Program-made: the position numbers and the translations under genes | Notes under the pieces: model-generated | Database searches by the model: none | The model's input: only the letters and a program-made list of their open reading frames with translations | Told to the model about the DNA's origin: nothing | Assembly: GCA_021802825.1 (NCBI GenBank) | Contig: JAJZRG010000029.1 | Coordinates: 1-40,990, forward strand | Reading direction: 5' to 3' | DNA: 40,990 bases | DNA from: Chloroflexota bacterium | GTDB lineage: Bacteria; Chloroflexota; Limnocylindria; Limnocylindrales; CSP1-4 | Shown here: one piece after another, positions 32,576 to 39,872 of the stretch | Position numbering within the stretch: position 1 is the stretch's first letter | Layout of the letters: the number at the start of each line of letters is the position of its first letter

Positions 32576-33838
32576 TCAGCGGAACAGCGCCGACAGCGAG
32601 GTGGCGGCGTAGCCCGCGCGGCGCAGCCCCGTGAGCATCGCGGGCAGCGCGTTGCGAGTGGGGTACCCGCCGAGGTGCATCAGCACGATTCCCCCGGCAG
32701 TCCGGGCCGCGACGACCTTCGCAGCCACGTACGCCGCGGTCGGCCCGCCATCCGCAGGCGGCCGCCAGTCGACTGTGTCGGTGGACCACATGATGGCAAG
32801 TGGCCAACCGGCGCGCGCAGCGACGGCCACCAGCGCCGAGTCAACGGATCCGTACGGCGGCCGCCAGTAGGGGGCCGTATGCCGGCCCGTGAGCGCATAT
32901 ACGGTCGCGTCCGCTGTCCTGAGCTCCGAGGTGACGAACGCGGCGCTCGGGCGGGAGGTGGGACATCCCGTCCCGCCGCCCCCGTCGCGCAGGTTGCAGT
33001 GGCGCTCCGTGTGGTTGCCGAGCTCGAATAGCTCGGGGTGCGAGCGGATCTCGGCCATCACCTGGCGGCCGACGCTGGTCGTGGCGGCCGCCCCCGTCGG
33101 GAAGATCGTCGCGCATACCCGCTCGAACTCGAGGTATCGGATGATCGACATCGCCGGCGTCAGCCGGCCGCCCATGTCGAAGGTGAGGGCAATTTCCCGC
33201 GTGGCCGCGGGCACGGACCGCACCATCCGGCCCGTTGTCCCGGCGGGCGGCGATCCCGCCGAGCAGGTGATGCGCTCGGGGGCGGCCAGCGTGCCCGGAA
33301 GCCACCAGCCCGCCAAGCTGCCGCTCGCCACGCGGAGGTGCCGCAGCCCGTTGACCACCGCCGCCCGATCCGTCGAGAGCCGGGTGCCCAGCGTCCTGAG
33401 CGCCTTGGCCGAGGTCACTGCGCCAGCCGAGTCGAAGCGGTAGATCTCGTAGCGTCCCGCGGCGAGCTGGACGGCTCGTGCCGGCGCGTACGTCGCGATG
33501 GCGATGATCCCGGGCCGGTACGACGTCCGGCCCTCGGCGACCCACCAGCCGGCAAGCGAGCCGCTGGCGACCCGGAGGTAGACGCCTCGACCTGGGACGG
33601 TCGCTCGGGATGAGCCGTACACGGTGGACGGTCCCTTGAGGGTCATCGTCCGGCTGCCTGTCACAACCCAGCCCGAGGAGAACGAGAGGGCGGGCTGCGG
33701 CCCTGCCTCGAGGCGGATCGAGAACGCTCCCGCCTCGGCCTCCGGAACCGAGAGGGCCAAGACCCCGCTGAGGCTAATCACGAGCGACGCGATAGAGGCA
33801 CCCGCGATCCGGATGGCGCTCCGATGACGATTGCGCAT
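32576..33838 (-). CDS. Secreted polysaccharide deacetylase (NodB, CE4) with duplicated N-terminal module
   Basis: Removes N- or O-acetyl groups from cell-wall or extracellular polysaccharide. The 420-residue protein has a signal peptide (residues 1-36, AEA|GA cleavage). Residues 40-200 contain two copies of a module marked by the identical segment LRVASGSLAGWW at 88-99 and 168-179. The NodB domain follows: TFDMGG (Asp221), NHTERH (His276, His280; metal ligands), RPPYGS, DTVDW and VLMHLGG. The second Asp of the usual TFDDG is Met, as in many NodB proteins. The ATG at 33838 has GGAGG 6 nt upstream; it converges with the RDD gene. Confidence 0.88.
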   Translation of the reverse strand: MRNRHRSAIRIAGASIASLVISLSGVLALSVPEAEAGAFSIRLEAGPQPALSFSSGWVVTGSRTMTLKGPSTVYGSSRATVPGRGVYLRVASGSLAGWWVAEGRTSYRPGIIAIATYAPARAVQLAAGRYEIYRFDSAGAVTSAKALRTLGTRLSTDRAAVVNGLRHLRVASGSLAGWWLPGTLAAPERITCSAGSPPAGTTGRMVRSVPAATREIALTFDMGGRLTPAMSIIRYLEFERVCATIFPTGAAATTSVGRQVMAEIRSHPELFELGNHTERHCNLRDGGGGTGCPTSRPSAAFVTSELRTADATVYALTGRHTAPYWRPPYGSVDSALVAVAARAGWPLAIMWSTDTVDWRPPADGGPTAAYVAAKVVAARTAGGIVLMHLGGYPTRNALPAMLTGLRRAGYAATSLSALFR

Positions 33839-33956
33839 CGAGACCTCCGGGCCCAGAGCCCATTCCCTGGGTCCGCCAGGACGATGCGCCGTGCCCCTGT
33901 TCATCCCTAGCCCTGCTTGCAGGGGAGGCTGCTGACCATTTGAGCGAAGTTCGAGG

Positions 33957-35540
33957 TCAGGTCGCGAGGTTCGCGCGTCGAAGGAGCACGCCGAGCGAGC
34001 GGTCGAACGCCTGCCAGGGCGGGCCGGCGGGCATGTCTGGTCCACAGCGGGCGAGCCCGGGATCGAGAACGCGATCGGCGAGCTTGGTCAGGAAGGCGCA
34101 GCGCGCGAGACCGTCCGGGGTCAGGCGGTAGCGCTGGCTCTTCGGGATCCGCTCGATCAGGCCGTGACCGGCGAGTCGGCCGAGGTCGTAGGTCATCCGG
34201 GCGCTCGTGTACTCCTCGAGCGGGAGGCTCAGGAGCGCGGCGACGTGTCGCCGGAGGTGGGCGTTGGAGAAGCCCGCGGGGAGGTGACCGAACATCACCA
34301 CCGCCGCAAGGAGCGCCATGACCCGCGGATCGCCGAACCGGAGGGCTGCGACCCGTCGGCCGTCGGTCACGCTTGGCCGGACGAGATCGGTGAGCTCGGG
34401 GCCGTCGAGCCTCGCCGTCTCGGCGTTCGCCTCGTGGTCGAGGAGCGCGGCGTTGATCGCCTCCCCCCGGGAACGGATCTCGGCCAGGTGCTCGATCCGC
34501 CGCCCGACGTCGAAGTCGTACGCGTCGTTGATCGTCGTCTCGGTGCGCAGGGCGAGCCCTTCCTTGAGGTACTGCTTGACCGTCGAGTGCCTGTGGCGGA
34601 ACGTGATCGTCGGGCTCGTGTAGGCGTTCACGACGCGGGTCTCGAAGCGCCCCTTCGTCCGCCGGTTCGGCCGGCGCCGGAAGAGGAGCGAGACCGTGTC
34701 GGGCCGGCCCAGCGTGAGCTGCTCGGCGATCGTCGCCTCGAACCACTGGCGGGCCCGGATGGGGCGATCGAAGACCGCGGTGTCGCTGACCTCGACCTGG
34801 AGCATCGAGAGGGCGTAGCCGTAGCCGGCCGCCCGGTCGTCGGCCGTCAGCGGCTGGGGGAGCTCGCGCATCCATCGGGCGAAGTACGAGCGGATGTGGT
34901 CAGGCCCGAGCGCGGCCGTGACCTCGTCGAGGAGAACGGGGTCGTCGACCGAGCGGAAGCCGTTGTCGAGGCTCAGAAAGCCCACGCCGCGCTTGGCCAG
35001 CTGGCGCTTCGCCCGCTCGTGGCCGTTGAGGTAGACCCGGCCGCCCCAGGGGGCGTAGCCCGACAGCTTGATGAACGACGGTCCCCAGTCGGCGTCCCAG
35101 ATGTAGCAGTAGTAGACGTTGACGTAGACGCTCACCCGGGAGAAGCCGAACGTGAAGCCGCCCCGGTCGAGCGGCCGCTTGGTGCCCTTCCAGCCGCTCG
35201 TGCGCTCTTGGGCGACGCCGACCGCCACCAGCCCCGGGAGGAGCCGCTGTTCAGCTGCCGCGAAGAGCGGCTTCATGCGATCCTCCTTGCGCTCGCCGCG
35301 CTCGAAGAGGATCCACGGGGCGCCATGGGCCTCGGCATAGGCGCGGAGGCTCGTCACGAACGCCTCGGACCGGGTCCGAAACAGCGCCGGCGAGGCGATC
35401 GGGGTCGCGTCGCGCTCGAGGAAGCGCTTGACGAGCTCGGGGCGCTGGAGCTCGGGGACGTAGGCGTTGAGGTACAGCCGGTCGAGCGAGCGGCACCGGA
35501 GAACGGTGTGGTCCTGGAGTACCTTGACCGCACTGGGCAT
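33957..35540 (-). CDS. Uncharacterised 527-residue protein with C-terminal winged helix
   Basis: Function unknown. From memory, this matches a widespread family of about 500 residues found in unrelated bacteria and often left as hypothetical. Shared features visible here: CRSLDRLYLNAYVPELQ at the start, FERGERKEDRM, WDADWGPSFIK, YLNGHERAKRQLAKRGVGF, FDRPIRARQWFE and RTETTINDAYDFDVGRR. Near residues 440-500 a winged-helix region ends with GLIERIPKSQRYRLTPDGLA. The many conserved Asp, Glu, His and Arg residues suggest an enzyme. The start has AGAGG 7 nt upstream. It lies immediately left of the IS630 element in the accessory region. A nuclease or mobile-element function is only a hypothesis. 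Confidence 0.8.
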   Translation of the reverse strand: MPSAVKVLQDHTVLRCRSLDRLYLNAYVPELQRPELVKRFLERDATPIASPALFRTRSEAFVTSLRAYAEAHGAPWILFERGERKEDRMKPLFAAAEQRLLPGLVAVGVAQERTSGWKGTKRPLDRGGFTFGFSRVSVYVNVYYCYIWDADWGPSFIKLSGYAPWGGRVYLNGHERAKRQLAKRGVGFLSLDNGFRSVDDPVLLDEVTAALGPDHIRSYFARWMRELPQPLTADDRAAGYGYALSMLQVEVSDTAVFDRPIRARQWFEATIAEQLTLGRPDTVSLLFRRRPNRRTKGRFETRVVNAYTSPTITFRHRHSTVKQYLKEGLALRTETTINDAYDFDVGRRIEHLAEIRSRGEAINAALLDHEANAETARLDGPELTDLVRPSVTDGRRVAALRFGDPRVMALLAAVVMFGHLPAGFSNAHLRRHVAALLSLPLEEYTSARMTYDLGRLAGHGLIERIPKSQRYRLTPDGLARCAFLTKLADRVLDPGLARCGPDMPAGPPWQAFDRSLGVLLRRANLAT

Positions 35541-35626
35541 GGCGCACCTCTCGAGCTTCGAACACCCGACAGGCTAGCCTGCCCAGTCCTCCTCTCTCGA
35601 CGGTTTGAGGGGCGCGTCAGCGCCCT

Positions 35627-36712
35627 TCACTGGTGTCCCGATTCGCTGATCGCTGGCCGCTTGCGGACGGCCTTGGCGAGGATCTCGTCGGCGGACTTGA
35701 CCCAGACGAAGGGCGAGGCGCCCTCGTTCCAGCTCGCGGTGAAGGCGTCGATCCGCTCGACGAGCTCCCTGACGGAGCGGAAGGCGCCGCGCCGGATGGC
35801 CCCGCGGGTGAGGACGCTGAACCACGTCTCGACCTGGTTCATCCACGACGCCGAGGTCGGCGTGAAGTGGAACGTGATCCTGGGGCGCTCGGCGAGCCAT
35901 GCCCGGACGGCCGGCGTCTTGTGGGTCGACACGTTGTCGAGCACGACGTGGAGGTCGCCGTCCGGGTAGGCGCGCTCGACCGTCCGCAGGAAGGCGAGGA
36001 AGTCGGCGCCGGTGTGGCGCGCCCGCGCCTGCGCGGTCACCCTGCCGGTGCCGACCTCGAGGGCCGCGAAGAGCTGGGTCGTGCCGTGGCGCTCGTAGTC
36101 GTGGGTGTGCCGCTCGACCTGGCCCGGCCGCATCGGCAGCATCGGCGCCGTCCGGTCGAGCGCCTGGATCTGGGTCTTCTCGTCGAGGCTCAGGACGACC
36201 GCCCGCTCGGGCGGGTCGAGGTAGAGGCCCACGACGTCGCGCACCTTCGCCTCGAGCTCCGGGTCGCGGCTGAACTTGAAGGTCTCCGTGCGGTGGGGCC
36301 TGAGCCCCGCCTCCGCCCAGATCCGCTGGACCGTCGTGGTGCTGATGCCGCTGCGGGCCGCCATCCGGCGGGCGCTCCAGTGGGTCGTCCCGCCGGGCGG
36401 CGGCTCGAGGGTCAGGGCGATGACCCGGTCGCGCTCGGCCCGCCCGTACGTCGGCGCGCGCCCCGGCCGCGGGGCGTCCCTCAGGCCGGCCAGGCGCTCC
36501 CGCTCGAAGCGGCCGCGCCACAGCAGGACCGTCATCTTGGCGACGCCGAGCTCGTCGGCGATCCGCTCGTTCGCCTTCCCGTCCGCCGCCGACAGCACCA
36601 CCCTGGCCCGCATCGCCGTCCGCTGCTCGGTCGTTCGGGCGCGGACGAGCGCCAGCAGGGCCTCGCGCTCGGACTCGTCGATCACCAGCGGGGCGGCGGG
36701 GCGGTTCGGCAT
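35627..36712 (-). CDS. IS630 family transposase
   Basis: DDE transposase that moves its element by cut-and-paste into TA sites. The 361-residue protein has N-terminal helix-turn-helix domains (IADELGVAKMTVLLWRGRF; SARRMAARSGISTTTVQRIW) and the catalytic triad Asp177 (LSLDEKT), Asp259 (VVLDNVSTHK) and Glu295 (SWMNQVETWFS), with 35 residues between the last two. The gene fills the element and appears intact. Its last codon before the stop lies in the flanking target: see the IS entry and finding on the stop codon. Confidence 0.93.
   Translation of the reverse strand: MPNRPAAPLVIDESEREALLALVRARTTEQRTAMRARVVLSAADGKANERIADELGVAKMTVLLWRGRFERERLAGLRDAPRPGRAPTYGRAERDRVIALTLEPPPGGTTHWSARRMAARSGISTTTVQRIWAEAGLRPHRTETFKFSRDPELEAKVRDVVGLYLDPPERAVVLSLDEKTQIQALDRTAPMLPMRPGQVERHTHDYERHGTTQLFAALEVGTGRVTAQARARHTGADFLAFLRTVERAYPDGDLHVVLDNVSTHKTPAVRAWLAERPRITFHFTPTSASWMNQVETWFSVLTRGAIRRGAFRSVRELVERIDAFTASWNEGASPFVWVKSADEILAKAVRKRPAISESGHQ
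35633..35665 (+). repeat. Left terminal inverted repeat of the IS630 element
   Basis: Matches the reverse complement of 36737-36769 at 26 of 33 positions. Key blocks are GTGTCCC and CGCTGATCGCT. Confidence 0.9.
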
Positions 36713-36736
36713 GCCGGCAAGCGTAGCTGCCAGCGA

Positions 36737-36769
36737 CGGAAGCGTCTAGCGATCAGCGGGCTGGGACAC
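36737..36769 (-). repeat. Right terminal inverted repeat of the IS630 element
   Basis: Partner of 35633-35665; begins GTGTCCCAGCCCGCTGATCG read from the element's end inward. Confidence 0.9.
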
Positions 36770-36835
36770 TAGGGTCTTCAGTCCATCCCCTGGGTGGGCC
36801 GGTTGGGCACTTCCTCGGTGGTCACGCTGGCGCGC

Positions 36836-36841
36836 TATGCT
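36836..36841 (+). promoter_or_regulatory. Candidate -10 of tRNA-Ser
   Basis: TATGCT ends 7 nt before the mature tRNA 5' end. No clear -35 hexamer was found. The IS630 right end lies about 65 nt upstream of it. Confidence 0.35.
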
Positions 36842-36848
36842 CCCCAGC

Positions 36849-36936
36849 GGAGCGGTGGCCGAGTGGTTGATGGCAGCGGTCTTGAAAACCGCCGGGGCGC
36901 AAGCTCTCGTGAGTTCGAATCTCACCCGCTCCGCCA
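36849..36936 (+). tRNA. tRNA-Ser (anticodon TGA)
   Basis: 88 nt with a perfect 7-bp acceptor stem (GGAGCGG/CCGCTCC), anticodon loop CTTGAAA giving anticodon TGA for UCA and related serine codons, a long variable arm as expected for tRNA-Ser, a T-arm GTGAG-TTCGAAT-CTCAC and discriminator G with an encoded CCA end. No intron. Confidence 0.97.
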
Positions 36937-37015
36937 ACTGCCATGGCCCGTTCGGGGGCAACCTGCCGCCGGGCCGGACGTCGCGTACCTGCCGTCTGGC
37001 CCTCTCGGGACGGCG

Positions 37016-37462
37016 ATGTCACGTTCGAACATGTCCGGCATGACGACCGCCGCCATCGTGTACTGCAGCGCCACCTGGACAACCGCCGGACTGGGCGAGG
37101 ACATCGCCCGCGTCCTGGACAGTGGCGGCATCGAGACGCGCGTCGCCGCGATCGGCGAGATCGATCCGGCGAGCCTCGCCGACGTGGACTACCTGTTCCT
37201 CGGCTGCTGGACCCACGGCTGGTTCGTGGTCAACCAGCACCCGGTGCCGGCGTGGGTGGACTGGACGCGCGAGCTGCCCCGTCTGGACCACCCGCGGGTC
37301 GCGCTGTTCACCACGTACAAGGTTCGGACGGGGTCGATGTTCCCGAGGATGCGGCGGGCGCTGCGCGACAAGGCGCCCAGGATCGAGCTGGAACTGCAGG
37401 CGAAGGGACGTGTCCTGACCGACGAGGGCCGACGCAAGCTCGAGGCGTTCATCGGCGGCTGA
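37016..37462 (+). CDS. Flavodoxin-like protein
   Basis: Probable small FMN-binding electron-transfer or quinone-related protein, 148 residues. The beta-1/loop/alpha-1 region reads AAIVYCSATWTTAGLGEDIA, a variant of the TxTGxT FMN-phosphate loop, followed by DYLFLGCWTHGWFV, resembling the second FMN loop. The phosphate loop lacks the classic Gly, so flavin binding is uncertain. Three in-frame starts (37016, 37031, 37040) exist; none has a strong Shine-Dalgarno sequence, and MTTAAIVYCS at 37040 matches the fold start best. It follows the tRNA gene by 79 nt. Confidence 0.7.
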   Translation: MSRSNMSGMTTAAIVYCSATWTTAGLGEDIARVLDSGGIETRVAAIGEIDPASLADVDYLFLGCWTHGWFVVNQHPVPAWVDWTRELPRLDHPRVALFTTYKVRTGSMFPRMRRALRDKAPRIELELQAKGRVLTDEGRRKLEAFIGG

Positions 37463-37638
37463 CCGCGGGGGCGTACCTCGTGGCCTCGTGCTGTAGCCGA
37501 TGCTATTCAGCGAGTGCCCGGGGGGCCCGGGGGACCGCGACGGGCTGCCCGGCGTCAGGGCCACGGCGCTGCGGCGGGCGGCGGCGGGCGCTGAGCGCGC
37601 GGCCATTGGGAACCGCTGCGGACGCGTCTCTGGATGCC

Positions 37639-37690
37639 GCGCCTGCAACGCTGCCCCGGCGGCCGCGCCTGCAACGCTGCCCCGGCGGCC
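37639..37690 (+). repeat. Perfect 26-bp direct tandem repeat, two copies
   Basis: Two identical 26-bp units (starting GCGCCTGCAACGCTGCCCCG) abut exactly, at 37639-37664 and 37665-37690. They lie upstream of the hairpin and start codon of the SGNH hydrolase gene. A third copy is not present. Confidence 0.9.
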
Positions 37691-37727
37691 GCGTCTCCAT
37701 GGGTGCCTGAACCCACATCGGAGACGC
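37691..37727 (+). promoter_or_regulatory. Hairpin sequestering the SGNH hydrolase Shine-Dalgarno sequence
   Basis: GCGTCTCC (37691-37698) pairs with GGAGACGC (37720-37727), with further AT and GGGT/ACCC pairs inside and a 6-nt loop. The GGAG at 37720-37723 is the gene's Shine-Dalgarno sequence, 7 nt before the ATG, and is fully inside the stem. This could lower or regulate translation. Confidence 0.6.
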
Positions 37728-37730
37728 GTC

Positions 37731-38543
37731 ATGCGCCGTACCCATGCCCTGCTCGCGACCATCGCGATGACCGCCGCGCTTGCCGCCCCCACGGCAGCGG
37801 CTGAGCCCGCCACCCGCTACATCGCCCTCGGCGACTCGCTCGCCTGGGGCGACGGGGCGTCCGATCCTGCGACAACCGCATACGTGCCCCTACTGGGCGA
37901 CTACTTCGCCGGTAAGTCCCACGCCGGCGCGAAGCAGACGTACAACGTCGGCATTCGCGGCGAGACCACCGGCTCGTTGATTGAGGGCCAGCTGGTGACT
38001 GCCGAGGTCCTCATCGACGACCCGGCGACCGACATCAGCGTCGTCACGATTAGCATCGGCGGCAACGACCTACTCAACCTGATCAACGAGCCCGACGACC
38101 CGTGCGTCGTCGACTTCGGGTCGGCCACCTGCCAGGGGCTCATGGCCTCGGGCATGGCCGGCGTGCAGGGCAACCTGCCCGTGATCATCGGCGCGCTGCA
38201 GGCGGCGCTCGCCCGCGACGTGGGTCCGGAGAAGCTGTTCGTCCTCCTGCCGTACAACGCCTTCAGCGGCACAAGCAGCCCGTTCGAGCCGATCGTCGCC
38301 GGGGGTTTGCGCGGCGCTGATGGCGTCGTGGACTGCGGGGCGCTCGGCAACGTGGCCAACGTCGGACTCGATGACGTCCTCGGCTGCACCGCTTCCGCCA
38401 TGGGCGCAATCCCTGTTGACAGCTACCCCTACTTCGAGGGCCGAGGGCTCGAGCTCACGCACATCGGCGAGGGCTTCAACATCCATCCCAACGACGCTGG
38501 CTACGCGCTGATCGCGAAGGCGCACCGCCTCGCGAAGGAGTAG
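37731..38543 (+). CDS. Secreted SGNH (GDSL) hydrolase
   Basis: Esterase or lipase-like serine hydrolase exported by the Sec route. The 270-residue protein has a signal peptide (residues 1-24, AAAE cleavage region), block I IALGDSLAWGDG with the nucleophile Ser36, block II Gly in GIRGETTGS, block III SIGGND, and block V NIHPNDAGY with His252. Four cysteines (near positions 124, 131, 201 and 215) may form disulfides typical of exported forms. The start is set by GGAG 7 nt upstream, itself inside a hairpin. An array of palindromic repeats follows the stop codon in the same reading frame. Confidence 0.88.
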   Translation: MRRTHALLATIAMTAALAAPTAAAEPATRYIALGDSLAWGDGASDPATTAYVPLLGDYFAGKSHAGAKQTYNVGIRGETTGSLIEGQLVTAEVLIDDPATDISVVTISIGGNDLLNLINEPDDPCVVDFGSATCQGLMASGMAGVQGNLPVIIGALQAALARDVGPEKLFVLLPYNAFSGTSSPFEPIVAGGLRGADGVVDCGALGNVANVGLDDVLGCTASAMGAIPVDSYPYFEGRGLELTHIGEGFNIHPNDAGYALIAKAHRLAKE

Positions 38544-38556
38544 CTCGCCATTCCCC

Positions 38557-38798
38557 ATCGACGAGCCGACGGCCGAAAGCGACGACTGGGCCAATCCGCC
38601 CCGACGAGCCGGACGGTGCCCCGTCGCCTGTGCGGCGACGATCTCGGGGCCCCGGTGTCCGTTCGTCGCCTGACAGGCGACGTCACGACTGTCTGCGACC
38701 CGAAACCACGGCCTTCCCGGGCGGGCCGTCGTCTCCGAAGCGACGATCCGCCCGCCGACGTCCGAAATCGTCGACTGCGAGGCGACGGCCGGAAGTGA
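38557..38798 (+). repeat. Array of 19-bp palindromes spaced in multiples of 21 nt
   Basis: Four related 19-bp palindromes (CGTCG ... CGACG) start at 38622, 38664, 38727 and 38769, so the steps are 42, 63 and 42 nt, all multiples of 21. The copy at 38664 is a perfect 9+1+9 palindrome; a diverged fifth unit begins at 38580, also 42 nt earlier. The 23-nt spacers are themselves partly similar. All units lie in the frame of the upstream SGNH gene; read through its TAG stop, they encode Arg-Arg-Leu-x-Gly-Asp repeats to a TGA at 38796. Confidence 0.7.
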
Positions 38799-38964
38799 CG
38801 GACTGAGCCCGTCACTCGACAAGCCCTGGTACGACGCGAAGAACAGCATCACCCCAGGTGCTGGACGACGGGGCTGCGACTGCGCCTGGCCCGCAGGAGC
38901 TGCTCGGCGTCCCGTCTCTCAACCCGGACGAAGAGTTGTGGCCGGCGCGATAAGCTGGTACATC

Positions 38965-39123
38965 TCCAGCCTCAAGACGTGGCTGATGGGCACGCACCAC
39001 GGCGCTGGCGCGGACCACCTCAACGCCTACCTCGACGAGTTCGTGTTCCGATGCAACCGGCGGCACAACCGCGTTGCCGGGTTCGCCTCGCTGCTCGGCT
39101 TCGCCACGGAGGTCGGCCACGCC
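38965..39123 (+). pseudogene. IS1595 family transposase C-terminal remnant
   Basis: The frame contains SSLKTWLMGTHHGAG, then HLNAYLDEFVFRCNRRHN and a FASLLG tail, which is the conserved end of IS1595-type transposases. The catalytic N-terminal part is missing, so this is a fossil. The frame stays open and runs into the lipoprotein gene at 39352 by chance. About 800 nt lie between the SGNH stop and that gene; apart from the palindrome array and this remnant nothing was seen in it. Confidence 0.7.
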
Positions 39124-39351
39124 ACCGCCGCCGTCACCAGCCCCTTCTCGGCGACCGCCAAGCGGCGCGGTGGCCCCACCGGCCAGACGGGAGTGGTCCA
39201 TCGCAACCCGCCGCCGCGCGCGGACGGCGACGCGCCGAGGCGGCGGAGGGCGGCGGCCCGCCAGGGCGTCGGAGCGCCGGGACGGGCCTTGACTCGGCCC
39301 GCGCGGACGGCGAGGATCGCGCCGACACCGGTCCTTCTTGGGGGGTTCGAG

Positions 39352-39714
39352 ATGCGCGCCATCGGCCTGCTGCTCGGGGCGGCGATCCTGGTGACGGGGT
39401 GCTCGCCCTCGTGGCAGCCACCAACCTCGGCGGACACGCAGTTCTCCGTGGTCGTCTACAACCGGACGCAGGGCCCGGCCTTCGCACTGGCCCACGAGGT
39501 GGCGGCCTGCGCCTCGTCGCGGATGTCCTTCGCCGAGACGACCGCGGACGCCACGCCGCCTCCGGGGGCGGCGACCGTCGGCGCGATCAAGATCACGACG
39601 CCCCGCGGCTACGCAGGGATCGTGAGCGTCGTGATCACCGCCGGGGGCGCGTCATCGGTCACCGTGGGCGACATCCCCGAATCGTCGCTGCCCGCGTGCC
39701 AGGGCACCCCGTGA
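39352..39714 (+). CDS. Small lipoprotein, 120 aa
   Basis: Function unknown. The N-terminus (MRAIGLLLGAAILVTGC) is a lipoprotein signal with lipobox VTGC and Cys17. The mature part begins with a Pro/Ser/Thr-rich stretch, then a beta-rich domain containing FSVVVYNRTQGPAF and a C-terminal GIVSVVITAGGASSVTVGD. Cysteines in VAACASS and LPACQG could form a disulfide. The ATG at 39352 has a G-run (GGGGGG) 7-8 nt upstream. The frame extends upstream only through the transposase remnant. Its architecture resembles the next lipoprotein, suggesting duplication followed by strong divergence. Confidence 0.75.
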   Translation: MRAIGLLLGAAILVTGCSPSWQPPTSADTQFSVVVYNRTQGPAFALAHEVAACASSRMSFAETTADATPPPGAATVGAIKITTPRGYAGIVSVVITAGGASSVTVGDIPESSLPACQGTP

Positions 39715-39872
39715 GCCTGCGCCGCCCGGACCACAAGCTGCTGTGGTCTGTGGTGACAAGCAGACAAGCAAGACGGCTCATCGCACATCGGTCTGTCGGT
39801 AAGCCCTTACGCAAGTGGCCACTGCTATCCGTGGTCCAGTTGGTCGACCATCAGTTCGGCGTGGTACAGCAC

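Larger units (their letters stand above)
35633..36769. mobile_element. Complete IS630-type insertion sequence
   Basis: The element is 1137 bp, bounded by 33-bp terminal inverted repeats with 26 matches, both beginning GTGTCCC. The right end is flanked by TA (36770-36771) and then G; the left by C (35630) and TG (35631-35632). A single A-to-G change at 35632 would restore a TA duplication inside a CTAG target, the site preferred by IS630. It encodes one transposase and looks structurally intact. It lies 92 nt from the unknown 527-residue gene and 79 nt before tRNA-Ser. Confidence 0.9.

Noticed and set aside
35611..35626. GC-rich hairpin (GGGCGC/GCGCCC) beside the IS630 left end as a terminator
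   Set aside because: No T-tract on either strand; more likely part of the old target sequence.
36771..36936. tRNA-Ser as an integration site for a genomic island
   Set aside because: No direct repeat of the tRNA 3' end and no integrase gene were found in the window.
38622..38787. CRISPR-like appearance of the palindrome array
   Set aside because: Repeats are only 19 bp and imperfect, spacers are short and similar to one another, and no cas gene is near.
38938..39714. A single 258-residue protein covering transposase remnant and lipoprotein
   Set aside because: A clear lipoprotein signal with its own start at 39352 lies in the middle, and the first part matches a transposase end; the continuous frame is accidental.
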